A DNA stretch of 64,000 nucleotides from Massilia sp. UMI-21 (GCA_015277795.1 CP063848.1:1116001-1180000); one strand, 5' to 3'; counted from the first letter of the stretch, positions 1 through 11,902 are shown. A program made the numbers and translations. Notes: generated by a model not told the origin, from the letters alone.

Positions 1-1
1 A

Positions 2-412
2 CGCCTGGGACTGCGGGCGACAACGATTGCGGCCGAGGCCCAGGACAGCGGCTGGTGGGACGGCCGGCCCTTCGACCGGATCCTGGCTGACGTGCCCTGC
101 ACGGCCTCCGGCATCGTGCGCCGCCATCCGGACATCCGCTGGCTGCGCCGCAAGTCGGACACGCTCCAACTTGCAACACTTTCCAGCAAAATACTCGACA
201 ATCTTTGGCAGATGCTGCTGCCCAATGGTAAATTGCTGTTCGTGACATGTTCGCTCTGGCCCCAGGAATCGGAGGCGCAGGCAGCCGCCTTCGCGGCGCG
301 CCACGACGCCATCCGCCTCGACGCGCCGGGCCAGCTGCTGCCAGCCAGCGGTGCCGGGCAGGATCATGACGGCTTGTTCTATGCGCTGTTCCAGAAGAAG
401 ACAGCTGCGTGA
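2..412 (+). CDS. rsmB: 16S rRNA m5C967 methyltransferase RsmB, C-terminal part
   Basis: Only the last ~136 codons are present; the gene starts before the window. The product uses S-adenosylmethionine to methylate a cytosine of 16S rRNA. The frame shows two signatures of the NOL1/NOP2/Sun family: DVPCTASGIVRRHPDIRW (motif IV, helper cysteine) and LLFVTCSLWPQE (motif VI, catalytic cysteine in TCS). The last residues (GLFYALFQKK) fit the family's C-terminus. It lies about 70 bases before a DUF4390 gene and an NtrY-type kinase, an order I associate with Burkholderiales. The N-terminal NusB-like RNA-binding domain is outside the window. Confidence 0.93.
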   Translation, partial: RLGLRATTIAAEAQDSGWWDGRPFDRILADVPCTASGIVRRHPDIRWLRRKSDTLQLATLSSKILDNLWQMLLPNGKLLFVTCSLWPQESEAQAAAFAARHDAIRLDAPGQLLPASGAGQDHDGLFYALFQKKTAA

Positions 413-481
413 TGATCCATTCACGATGAACATGCACCGGCTTCAACCCTCGGCTATACACTTTTAGGCTCCGCCGCACCC

Positions 482-1045
482 GTGACCTTACGATTTTTTT
501 GCCTCCTCGCCTGCCAGCTGCTGCTGGTCTTCGCGTGCGCGCAGGCACGGGCGGCCGACACGATCGAGATCCTCAAGGCCGAAATCCAGTCCAGCGAGGA
601 GGGCTATCGCCTGAATACGGCCTTCGCCTTCGACCTGAACCACGAACTGCAGGACGCGGTCCAGCACGGCATCAAGCTGCACTTCACCACCGAGATCGAC
701 ATGACGCGCCCGCGCTGGTGGTGGCGCGACGAGAAGGCGGTATTCTCCAAGCGCACCATCGGCATCTCCTACGACATGCTCACGCGCCAGTACATCGTCA
801 CCATCGGCGGCAGCGTGCCGCAGGCCTTCAATACCCTCGACGATGCGCTGTCGCTGATCCGGCGGCCGGCGCGCTGGCTGATCGCGCCCAAGGGCGCCCT
901 CAAGCAGGGCGAGGTCTACAACGTCTCGGTGCGCATGTTCATGGACCGCGACTACCTGTCCAAGCCCCTGCAGGTCAATGCCATCAACGATTCGAGCTGG
1001 CGCTTGAGCTCGAACCGGAAGAATTTCACCTACCGTGCTGAGTAG
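482..1045 (+). CDS. DUF4390 domain exported protein
   Basis: This 187-residue protein begins at a GTG and has a Sec signal peptide (hydrophobic core FCLLACQLLLVFACAQ, likely cleavage after ARA). The mature part is rich in beta-type segments and has a WWWRDEK motif near residue 80, as in the DUF4390 family that sits between rsmB and an NtrY-like kinase in betaproteobacteria. No biochemical role is known to me. Its stop lies inside the first codons of the downstream kinase (11-base overlap), so the two are probably translationally coupled, and an envelope role linked to that kinase is possible. The family call is from recall of synteny and sequence character. Confidence 0.8.
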   Translation: MTLRFFCLLACQLLLVFACAQARAADTIEILKAEIQSSEEGYRLNTAFAFDLNHELQDAVQHGIKLHFTTEIDMTRPRWWWRDEKAVFSKRTIGISYDMLTRQYIVTIGGSVPQAFNTLDDALSLIRRPARWLIAPKGALKQGEVYNVSVRMFMDRDYLSKPLQVNAINDSSWRLSSNRKNFTYRAE

Positions 1046-3368
1046 CGCCATCCGTGGCAAGTCGGTGAACCGGGCCTTGCGCTACGCGCTCGTGGTGGGC
1101 GGCGCGATCGTCTCGATCCTGCTGTTCCTGCTCGCCTCGGTCTCCGACAACTCGGGCTTCTTCGACCGCTACTATATCTGGCTGCTCGGCCTGAACGCCG
1201 GCATGGCGGCGCTGCTGCTGATCCTCGTGATCGTCGCGCTGGCGCGCCTGTATTCGCGCTACAAGGCCGGCAAGTTCGGCTCGCGCCTGGTGGCGCGCCT
1301 GGTGCTCCTGTTTGCCGGCATCGGCATCCTGCCGGGGCTGGTGATCTTCATGGTCTCGGTGATGTTCGTGTCGCATTCGATCGACAGCTGGTTCGACGTC
1401 AAGATCGAGGCCGCGATCGAGTCCGGCCTGAACCTGGGCCGCGCCGCGCTCGACGAAGCGGTGGCCGAACTGGGCGCGACCGGCCAGACCGCCGCCACCA
1501 CGCTGGCCGGCCAGGACGCGGTGACGGTGCAGGGCGTGCTGAGCGGCCTGGTGAACGACATCAGCGGCCTGCAAAGCGCGATGCTGCTCACCGCGGACGG
1601 CACCGTGCTGGCGTCGGCGGCGCCGGAGCGCGACGCCAGCCTGGACGCCGACCGGCCCTCGTCCGACATGCTCAAGTCGGCCGCGCTGCCGGGCGGCTAT
1701 GCGCGGCCGGAAGGAACGATCAACCGGCAGGCGACGGGCCAGAACCGCCAGGACAGCGAAACCGGCCTGGATGCGGCCACCGGCCTGCGCCTGCGGGTCC
1801 TGCTGGCGGTGCCGGAAACGGCGGGGATGGAGCCGCGCTACCTGCAGCTGCTGCAGGCGGTGCCGGTGAACCTGGCCTCGAACGCGGTGGTGCTGGGCAG
1901 CGCGTCCGAGGAATACCGTTCGCGCTCGCTGCAGCGCACCGGCCTGCGCAAGATGTACATCGAGACCCTCACCCTGACGCTGCTGCTGGCGATCTTCGGG
2001 GCGATCGGCAGCGCCTTCCTCATCGCCGGCAACCTGGCGCAGCCGCTGCTGGTGCTGGCCGAGGGCACCCAGGCGGTGGCCGAAGGCGACCTGTCGCCGC
2101 GTCCGACCGTCGAGACCAACGACGAACTGGGCACCCTGACGCGCTCGTTCAACGCCATGACCGGCCAGCTGTTCGAGGCGCGCAGCGCGGTCGAGCGCAA
2201 CCGCACGGCGCTGCAGAACGCCAAGGCCCACCTGGAATCGGTGCTGGCCAATATGTCGGCGGGCGTGCTCGTGCTCGATGCCGAAGGGCGGGTGGTGAAC
2301 TCGAACGACGCGGCCTACCGCATCCTGCAGGTGGAACCCGGCGCGCTCAGCGGACCGCTGGCGGGCATTCCCGGACTGGAAACCTTCTACAACTGCATCA
2401 CGCGCGCGATTTCGGCGCAAAGCGCGCAGAGCGCCGCCGGCAGCGGCAACGCCGGCGGGCGCAAGCGCGCCCACTGGCAGCAGCAGATCGAGATCCCGCG
2501 CCGCGGCAGCGGCGAAGAGCAGGACCACGACATCACGCTGCTGGCGCGCGGCTCGCGCCTGCCGGTGGGCACCGGCAGCGGCTTCATCGTCGTGTTCGAC
2601 GATATCTCCGACGTGATCTCGGGCCAGCGTTCGGTGGCCTGGGGCGAGGTGGCGCGCCGCCTGGCGCACGAGATCAAGAACCCGCTGACCCCGATCCAGC
2701 TGTCGGCCGAGCGCCTGCAGATGAAGCTCGAGTCGAGCCTGCCGCCGCTTGAAGCCGAACTGCTCAAGAAGAGCACCACGACCATCGTCAACCAGGTCGA
2801 CGCCATGAAGCGCATGGTCGACGATTTCCGCGACTATGCGCGCACGCCGCCGGCGGTGCTGGAGCCGCTCGACCTGAACGGCCTGATCGACGAGATCCTG
2901 CAGCTTTACCTGGCCGAGGACGATTCCGATATCATCCACGCCGCGCTGGCCCCGAACCTACCGCAGGTGATGGGCGATGCCACCCAGTTGCGCCAGGTGA
3001 TCCACAACCTGCTCCAGAACGCGCAGGATGCGCTGGTCGACCGCGCCCCGGGTATGCCGGCCCCGCGCGTCGACGTCACCACCGAGGCCATCCACTACGA
3101 AGGCGCGGACGGCGGCGCCGGCACCGCGGTGCGGCTGGCGATCACGGATAACGGCCCCGGCTTCTCGCCGCGCATCCTGGCGCGCGCCTTCGAACCCTAC
3201 GTCACGTCGAAAGCGCGCGGCACCGGCCTGGGCCTGCCGATGGTAAAAAAGATCATCGATGAACACGGTGGCAGGATCGATATCGGGAATCATCCGGACG
3301 GATGTGGCGCGTCGGTATTCATTTTGCTGTTAAAGTTAGCCCCTGAGGCGAACTTGTCCGAAATATAA
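1035..3368 (+). CDS. NtrY-type membrane sensor histidine kinase
   Basis: This 777-residue kinase has two N-terminal membrane helices (about 15-37 and 48-70) and a third at 85-112, an extracytoplasmic sensor region (~115-305), a membrane helix (~310-335) and HAMP (~335-385). A PAS domain (~395-520), the dimerisation H-box with the phosphorylatable His near residue 545 (LAHEIKNPLTPIQLSAERL) and an HATPase domain with NLLQNAQDAL, DNGPGFSP and GTGLGLPMV follow. This is the NtrY architecture. The GTG start overlaps the DUF4390 stop. The likely partner is the response regulator 127 bases downstream. NtrY kinases respond to nitrogen or redox state in other bacteria; the signal here is unknown. Confidence 0.9.
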   Translation: MLSSAIRGKSVNRALRYALVVGGAIVSILLFLLASVSDNSGFFDRYYIWLLGLNAGMAALLLILVIVALARLYSRYKAGKFGSRLVARLVLLFAGIGILPGLVIFMVSVMFVSHSIDSWFDVKIEAAIESGLNLGRAALDEAVAELGATGQTAATTLAGQDAVTVQGVLSGLVNDISGLQSAMLLTADGTVLASAAPERDASLDADRPSSDMLKSAALPGGYARPEGTINRQATGQNRQDSETGLDAATGLRLRVLLAVPETAGMEPRYLQLLQAVPVNLASNAVVLGSASEEYRSRSLQRTGLRKMYIETLTLTLLLAIFGAIGSAFLIAGNLAQPLLVLAEGTQAVAEGDLSPRPTVETNDELGTLTRSFNAMTGQLFEARSAVERNRTALQNAKAHLESVLANMSAGVLVLDAEGRVVNSNDAAYRILQVEPGALSGPLAGIPGLETFYNCITRAISAQSAQSAAGSGNAGGRKRAHWQQQIEIPRRGSGEEQDHDITLLARGSRLPVGTGSGFIVVFDDISDVISGQRSVAWGEVARRLAHEIKNPLTPIQLSAERLQMKLESSLPPLEAELLKKSTTTIVNQVDAMKRMVDDFRDYARTPPAVLEPLDLNGLIDEILQLYLAEDDSDIIHAALAPNLPQVMGDATQLRQVIHNLLQNAQDALVDRAPGMPAPRVDVTTEAIHYEGADGGAGTAVRLAITDNGPGFSPRILARAFEPYVTSKARGTGLGLPMVKKIIDEHGGRIDIGNHPDGCGASVFILLLKLAPEANLSEI

Positions 3369-3408
3369 AAGACGGCATAAAATCGCGGCAGGCCAATAAG
3401 ATTGTCTT

Positions 3409-3456
3409 ACAAAGCCCCCGGCGCAAGACGATGCAAGGCGGGCATGGGGGTTTTGT
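3409..3456 (+). promoter_or_regulatory. Stem-loop between the NtrY-type kinase and its regulator
   Basis: ACAAAGCCCCC (3409-3419) pairs with GGGGGTTTTGT (3446-3456), giving an 11-bp stem with one G-U pair and a 26-base loop. No U-run follows, so it is not a standard intrinsic terminator. It may stabilise or process the kinase transcript, or attenuate read-through into the regulator gene. Function is inferred only from position and pairing. Confidence 0.4.
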
Positions 3457-3494
3457 ACGGCGATCAACGGGTAAGAGATCAGGAAGGTTAAGAG

Positions 3495-4238
3495 ATGGCG
3501 AACATACTCGTAGTTGATGATGAAATGGGCATCCGTGAATTGCTCTCGGAAATCCTGGGCGATGAAGGCCATGCCATCACGCTGGCGGAGAACGCACAGC
3601 AGGCACGCGAGGCACGCGCAGGCGGCGCGCCCGACCTGGTGCTGCTCGACATCTGGATGCCGGATACCGACGGCGTGACCCTGCTCAAGGAGTGGCAGCG
3701 CGACGGCCTGCTCACCATGCCGGTCATCATGATGTCCGGCCATGCCACCATCGACACCGCCGTCGAGGCGACCCGCATCGGCGCCTTGAATTTCCTCGAG
3801 AAGCCGATCGCCCTGCAGAAATTGCTCAAGGCCGTGCAGCAGGGCCTGACCCGCGCACAGGAAGTGGCGCGCGCCCCCCTGGTGCCGCCGCGTCCGCTCG
3901 CTGCCGCCGCTGCACTTCCCGTGGCCGACGCCGGCGTCGGCCTGCCCCCCGCGGCCGTCCCCATGTATGCGCCCGCCGCGCCACAGGCGGCCAACGGATC
4001 GCGCCTGGTGCATGCGATTTCGCAAGGCGAGGGCACCGGCTACACCCTGTCCTTCGACTTGCCGCTGCGTGAAGCGCGCGACGCCTTCGAGCGCATGTAC
4101 TTCGAACACCACCTGGGCCGCGAAGGCGGCAGCATGACGCGGGTGGCCGAGAAGACCGGCCTGGAACGCACCCATCTGTACCGCAAGCTCAAGCAACTCG
4201 GCGTCGAACCCGGCAAACTGGCCAAGAAAGGCGTCTGA
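3495..4238 (+). CDS. NtrX-like response regulator without AAA+ domain
   Basis: The protein has 247 residues. Residues 1-118 form a receiver domain: acidic pair D8/D9, phosphoacceptor D52 in VLLDIWMPDTDG, S81 and K103 in LEKP. A low-complexity Ala/Pro linker (~125-170) follows, then a Fis-type helix-turn-helix (~195-240, ending MTRVAEKTGLERTHLYRKL). Classical NtrX (~450 residues) has a sigma54-activating AAA+ ATPase between these parts; it is absent here, with no GAFTGA or Walker A. It is therefore unlikely to remodel sigma54 polymerase and probably acts by DNA binding alone. The start has a purine-rich site (AGGAAGGTTAAGAG). It is the likely partner of the kinase upstream. Confidence 0.88.
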   Translation: MANILVVDDEMGIRELLSEILGDEGHAITLAENAQQAREARAGGAPDLVLLDIWMPDTDGVTLLKEWQRDGLLTMPVIMMSGHATIDTAVEATRIGALNFLEKPIALQKLLKAVQQGLTRAQEVARAPLVPPRPLAAAAALPVADAGVGLPPAAVPMYAPAAPQAANGSRLVHAISQGEGTGYTLSFDLPLREARDAFERMYFEHHLGREGGSMTRVAEKTGLERTHLYRKLKQLGVEPGKLAKKGV

Positions 4239-4619
4239 TTGCCCGCATTGCGCGAACGCGTCGCGACCACCCTGGTTACCGGCGCGGCGGCGTCCGTACG
4301 CGAGGCGGCGATTGCCGCGCTGCTCGAGACGCCGTGTTCTCCTGACGGTTTCAGCGCCGTCATCCTCGAAGGGCTCGCCCCAGGCAGCAGCTCCATCCCC
4401 GATGCCTCTTCCGTAAGACTTGTCCGACTCGCGCCCGGGTGTATGTGCTGCTCCGGGAATCTGGTTTTGCGTGTAACATTAAATCGACTGTTACGCCAAG
4501 GCCCGGAACGCCTGTTCATCGGTGTGGCGAACAGTGAGCACCTTGATCAGTTGCGATCGTGGCTGCAAGAAGCGCCATACGATCAGCTGTTGGCACTGAA
4601 TCCGACCGTACGCGCCTGA
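4239..4619 (+). CDS. CobW/G3E-like protein with CxCC motif but no P-loop
   Basis: The 126-residue frame starts with TTG directly after the TGA of the NtrX-like gene, so it is probably translated by coupling. Its middle holds GCMCCSGNL, matching the GC-x-CC metal-binding motif of CobW/COG0523 G3E GTPases in the usual surroundings (VRLVRLAPGCMCC...LNRLLRQGPERLFI). The N-terminus (VATTLVTGAAASVREAAIAALL) lines up with the CobW beta1/P-loop/helix, but GxxGxGKT has become GAAASVREA, so nucleotide binding by that loop is unlikely. It is also shorter than CobW proteins (~300+). It may be a metal-binding remnant or adaptor. Confidence 0.65.
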   Translation: MPALRERVATTLVTGAAASVREAAIAALLETPCSPDGFSAVILEGLAPGSSSIPDASSVRLVRLAPGCMCCSGNLVLRVTLNRLLRQGPERLFIGVANSEHLDQLRSWLQEAPYDQLLALNPTVRA

Positions 4620-4814
4620 CATCTTCAACGCCGTCGTGCGTACTTGAAATCGGTCCAGCGAGCCCCACCTCTTAAACGAAGTGATCAATCATGCGCCCGC
4701 CGCCGCGCGCCTGATTGGACAACCGGGCGGCCCGGAAGACCGCCGCAAGCTGCCGCCGCAACGCGCAGCGGGTTTTTCGAGACGCCACCATTCTGATCGA
4801 GAGAAGGAGTCATC

Positions 4815-5072
4815 ATGAACATGATCTATAACAGCGAACAGTACAGCGTCGTGGAGTTTGGCGTTGATCGCGACCTCGAAGCCCTGCGCTTCGGCGGATA
4901 CGAGATCGTCGACAAGGCCGGCCGGCGCGAAGCGTTCATCGGCGGCAAACTGGCTCAGTCTTTCCGTCGCGATGTGAACAATCTCATCGCGAGCGAGCCG
5001 ACCATGGATGAAATCGACGACTTCCTGGGTTCCTACGATACCCTGATGAGCCAGCCAGTCGTGCTGCACTGA
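4815..5072 (+). CDS. DUF3567 family small protein
   Basis: This 85-residue acidic cytoplasmic protein starts MNMIYNSEQYSVVEFGVD and contains LRFGGYEIVDKAGRREAFIGG, the pattern I recall for DUF3567, a small family of Burkholderiales. A strong ribosome site (AGAAGGAG) precedes the ATG. No signal peptide or membrane helix is visible. Function is unknown. The ~195 bases before it hold no gene. Confidence 0.78.
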   Translation: MNMIYNSEQYSVVEFGVDRDLEALRFGGYEIVDKAGRREAFIGGKLAQSFRRDVNNLIASEPTMDEIDDFLGSYDTLMSQPVVLH

Positions 5073-5147
5073 TTCACCAGGAAAACGCTACTGCGGTCCG
5101 AGACGTAGTAGCGCACCGGCACCTCTAGGCGTGGTAAGCTGCGCGCC

Positions 5148-5915
5148 ATGTGCCAGCTCCTCGGAATGAACTGCAACGTCCCCACGGACATCGTCTTCTC
5201 CTTCACCGGCTTCGCCCATCGCGGCGGACGCACCGACACCCATCACGACGGCTGGGGCATCGCTTTTTTCGAAGGCAAGGGAGTACGCCACTTCGTCGAT
5301 CACCAGGCCGCGATCGCCTCGCCGATCGCCGAACTGATCAAGCGCTACCCGATCAAGTCCACCAACGTCATCGCCCATATCCGCAAGGCCACGCAAGGCG
5401 AGGTCGCGCTCGAGAATTGCCACCCTTTCGTGCGCGAGCTGTGGGGCCGCTACTGGGTGTTCGCCCACAACGGCGACCTGAAGGACTTTGCGCCGGCGCT
5501 GCATGGGCCGTTCCGCCCGGTCGGCAACACCGACAGCGAACTGGCCTTCTGCTGGCTGATGCAGGAGCTGCGCAATACCTTCGGCGACACCGCGCCCGCC
5601 CTGGCGGACCTGCGCATGGCGCTCGAGCGCCTGGTGCCGCAGGTCGCCGCGCACGGCACCTTCAACATGATGCTGTCGGACGGCACCGCCCTGTTCACGC
5701 ACTGCTCCACCAAGCTGTGCTACATCGTGCGCCAGTATCCGTTTGCCGCCGCCTCCCTGTCGGACGAAGACCTGTCGGTCGACTTTTCGCAGGTGACGAC
5801 CCCGAACGACCGGGTCGCCATCATCGTCACCGAACCGCTGACCACCAACGAAACCTGGACCCGCTTCGCACCGGGCGAACTGAAGCTGTTCGTGGACGGC
5901 TTGCCACAATCATGA
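5148..5915 (+). CDS. Class II glutamine amidotransferase (YafJ type)
   Basis: This 255-residue protein begins MCQLLGMNCNVP; Cys2 is the N-terminal nucleophile of class II (Ntn) glutaminase domains, which fixes the ATG as the start. Other family features are the glutamine-site segments FAHRGGRTDTHHDGWGIAFF and IAHIRKATQGEVALENCHPF, then WVFAHNGDLK. The domain hydrolyses glutamine to glutamate and ammonia. Like YafJ it stands alone, without a fused synthase domain, so the acceptor is unknown. It is transcribed singly, and the AT-rich stretch after it (5920-6010) probably carries the promoter of the next gene. Confidence 0.9.
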   Translation: MCQLLGMNCNVPTDIVFSFTGFAHRGGRTDTHHDGWGIAFFEGKGVRHFVDHQAAIASPIAELIKRYPIKSTNVIAHIRKATQGEVALENCHPFVRELWGRYWVFAHNGDLKDFAPALHGPFRPVGNTDSELAFCWLMQELRNTFGDTAPALADLRMALERLVPQVAAHGTFNMMLSDGTALFTHCSTKLCYIVRQYPFAAASLSDEDLSVDFSQVTTPNDRVAIIVTEPLTTNETWTRFAPGELKLFVDGLPQS

Positions 5916-6012
5916 CAAAGTAATATCGTTCCGCTAATAAATTAGTGCTATAAATCCACTAAATCTGGCGAATACGTTACAGTACGACTGTTTGCGAGCC
6001 CATCCACACGAC

Positions 6013-7290
6013 ATGACCGATACCGCCAGCACCGACCAGGCTTCCCAGCCGCTGAAACTGCGCAATTTCTACCTCGGGCGCCAGCCGGTGCTCGACCGTA
6101 ACCAGGCGCTGTTCGGCTACGAGCTGCTGTTCCGCGGCAGCGCGCAAGGCGCGGCCCAGATCGATTCCGGCCTGTCGGCCAGCGCCAGCGTGATCCACCA
6201 TGCCTCGCAACTGGGCATGCCGCGCGCGATCGGCGACGCGACCGCCTTCCTGAACGTCGACACCGACGTGCTCATGAGCGACATGTTCGCCTTCCTGCCG
6301 CGCGAACGCACGGTGCTCGAGATCGTGCGTTCGGTGGAGCCCGACGACGCCGTGATCCGGCGCATGACCGAACTGTCCACGCACGGCTTCCGCTTCGCGG
6401 CCGAAGCCTCGGCGCACGGCGCCAGCCTGGCCCGCCTGCTGCCGGTCATCGACTACGTCAAGATGGACTTGCGCGAACTGCCGGTGGTGACCCTGCTGTC
6501 GCTGGCGCCGCGCCTGCGCGGCACCGGCAAGCGCCTGGTGGCCGAGAAGGTCGAGACCCACAACGAATACCGCACCTGCCTGGACATCGGCTTCGATTAC
6601 TTCCAGGGCTATTACTTTGCCAAGCCGACGGTGATCGCCGGGCGCAAGCTGTCGCCTTCGCAGGCGACGGTGCTGGACCTGATGAACCTGGTCACCTCGG
6701 ATGCCGACAACGCCGAGATCGAGCGCGCGATCAAGAAGGATGTGACGCTCGGCCTGAACCTGCTGCGCCTGGTGAACACGCCGGCGGCCGGCGCCGGGCG
6801 GCGCATCGAATCGGTCAGCCAGGCCCTGATGCTGCTGGGCCGCCGCCAGCTGCAGCGCTGGCTGCAGATCCTGCTGTACGCCGAGCCGGGCGTGCGCGGC
6901 CACAACCTGAGCCCGCTGCTGATGCTGGCCACCACGCGCGCGCGCCTGATGGAACTGCTGGCGCAGCGCCTGCGCCCGGCGCAGCGCAACGTGGCCGACA
7001 TCGCTTTCACGGTGGGCATGATGTCGCTGATGGACACGCTGTTCTGCATCCCGATGCAGGACATCGTGGAGCAGATCCCGGTGATCGACGAAGTGCGCCA
7101 CGCGCTGCTGGTGCGCCGCGGCTTCTTCGGCGAGCTGCTGCGCCTGGCCGAATCGATCGAGCGCATGGACGACGCCCAGGAAGAGGTGATGCCTGCGCTG
7201 CACGAGTTGTCGATGGACGGCGACGACCTGGCCGAGCTCGAGGTGTCGGCGTTCGAGTGGAGCGACAAGGTCGTTCGTTACGCGATTTGA
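6013..7290 (+). CDS. EAL-HDOD (YuxH-type) regulatory protein, degenerate EAL
   Basis: With the ATG at 6013 the product has 425 residues; a TTG at 5992 is less likely. The N-terminal half resembles the YuxH-type EAL domain (FYLGRQPVLDRNQALFGYELLFRG), and the C-terminal half is an HDOD domain (from about DLMNLVTSDADNAEIERAI to the end). Residues needed for cyclic-di-GMP hydrolysis are mostly gone: the EVTE-like site reads EIVRSVEPDD and the DDFG site reads FAAEASAHG, while the VKMD lysine/aspartate remains. It is therefore more likely a binding or signalling protein than a phosphodiesterase. HDOD proteins often act in motility, competence or stress signalling. Confidence 0.88.
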   Translation: MTDTASTDQASQPLKLRNFYLGRQPVLDRNQALFGYELLFRGSAQGAAQIDSGLSASASVIHHASQLGMPRAIGDATAFLNVDTDVLMSDMFAFLPRERTVLEIVRSVEPDDAVIRRMTELSTHGFRFAAEASAHGASLARLLPVIDYVKMDLRELPVVTLLSLAPRLRGTGKRLVAEKVETHNEYRTCLDIGFDYFQGYYFAKPTVIAGRKLSPSQATVLDLMNLVTSDADNAEIERAIKKDVTLGLNLLRLVNTPAAGAGRRIESVSQALMLLGRRQLQRWLQILLYAEPGVRGHNLSPLLMLATTRARLMELLAQRLRPAQRNVADIAFTVGMMSLMDTLFCIPMQDIVEQIPVIDEVRHALLVRRGFFGELLRLAESIERMDDAQEEVMPALHELSMDGDDLAELEVSAFEWSDKVVRYAI

Positions 7291-7308
7291 TGACGATCGC
7301 GTCGATTC

Positions 7309-7409
7309 GTAGGGTGGTCGGCTTGCCCGACCGCGCGTTCAAATCACGCATGCACTGTGGCGGCGCATCGTTTGGCTGAACGCGCGGTCGGCGGAGCCGA
7401 CCACCCTAC
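7309..7409. repeat. REP-like paired palindrome, copy 1
   Basis: The element begins GTAGGGTGGTCGGC and ends GCCGACCACCCTAC. Each half folds alone: GGTCGG/CCGACC on the left, and GGTCGGC-GGA-GCCGACC on the right. The halves are inverted, with outer GTAG/CTAC and inner GCGCGTTCA/TGAACGCGC. It lies between the convergent EAL-HDOD and SPW genes. Related copies are at 12247 and 53429. The arrangement matches bacterial interspersed mosaic elements built from GTAG-type REPs; the REP assignment is inferred. Confidence 0.85.
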
Positions 7410-7426
7410 AAATGCGGCGTCAGGGA

Positions 7427-7804
7427 TTACCCGGGCGTACCGGAATGGGTCCACTGCCGGTGCAGCTCCGGATCGCTGCGCAGTTCCCACACACCCAGCA
7501 CGATCGTGGCCAGGCCCGCGATGACCAGGCTCCAGGTCATGGCCGGGTCGCGCACCACGCCGACCAGCCAGGGCGAGACCGCCACCCATATCCCCACGAC
7601 GATGTTGAGCAGCACGGCCCAGACGCGGGTCTGGACCAGGTCGAACGCAGCCAGCAGCGCAATGATCGCGCCGGCGATATACGCGTTCGTGGCCGGCGGC
7701 GAATACGACGGATAGCCGAGCGCCCACGGCGAGACGAACAGCCAGACGCCGACCAGCACCATGAGCTGGTCTTGCCAGCGTCTGGATGCGAAATGCATGG
7801 CCAT
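7427..7804 (-). CDS. SPW-repeat inner membrane protein
   Basis: The 125-residue protein starts at the ATG whose complement is at 7802-7804, with AGGAGA seven bases upstream. It has four predicted membrane segments and two copies of the SPW signature (VWLFVSPWALGY and IWVAVSPWLVGV), each following a WQD- or QTRVW-like segment, as in the SPW repeat family. The role of this family is unknown. It lies on the same strand as metH, about 130 bases after it, with a long GC-rich hairpin between, so it is probably expressed separately. The C-terminal ~25 residues are hydrophilic. Confidence 0.82.
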   Translation of the reverse strand: MAMHFASRRWQDQLMVLVGVWLFVSPWALGYPSYSPPATNAYIAGAIIALLAAFDLVQTRVWAVLLNIVVGIWVAVSPWLVGVVRDPAMTWSLVIAGLATIVLGVWELRSDPELHRQWTHSGTPG

Positions 7805-7884
7805 GATTTTCTCCTCTCGAGCCAGGATCACACACTGCTTTAGACAATGTGCCCGGGCAGAAGTTTGGAGGAGGCGGAGGGACG

Positions 7885-7917
7885 GCCGCCGCACCGTCCT
7901 GAGGACAGTGCGGCGGC
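7885..7917 (-). terminator. GC-rich hairpin downstream of metH
   Basis: GCCGCCGCAC (7885-7894) pairs with GTGCGGCGGC (7908-7917), and GTCC/GGAC extends the stem inside a single mismatch. It begins 21 bases past the metH stop. There is no U-run on either strand, so it may protect the 3' end or assist Rho-dependent termination. Confidence 0.5.
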
Positions 7918-7937
7918 GCAGGGGGCTGTACAGCGGA

Positions 7938-11708
<3,771 letters not shown>

Positions 11709-11813
11709 GTTGTCGTCTTTCTAGAATCGGCTTTACAGGCCGTTTACTGATGGGCGGTCTACGATTATACGTCATGACGCTGGATGCTTCCGGCGGGGCC
11801 AAAAAGGCAGTTT

Positions 11814-11902
11814 CGTGTATGTATCTTTATGTATGGAAATCGCAAACTGATACATGACGTTACAAAACCCGGTGTATCCGCAATCTTTACGTTACATACA
11901 CG
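11814..11902. promoter_or_regulatory. Repeat array upstream of the BrnA-like gene
   Basis: Between metH and the BrnA-like gene lies a cluster of GTAT/ATAC words. CGTGTATGTA (11814-11823) is the exact inverse of TACATACACG (11893-11902). ACGTTACA occurs twice (11857-11864 and 11889-11896), 32 bases apart, about three helical turns. Further related words are at 11828-11835 and 11849-11854. This looks like an operator region for the neighbouring ribbon-helix-helix-type protein or another regulator of the divergent genes. Confidence 0.45.
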
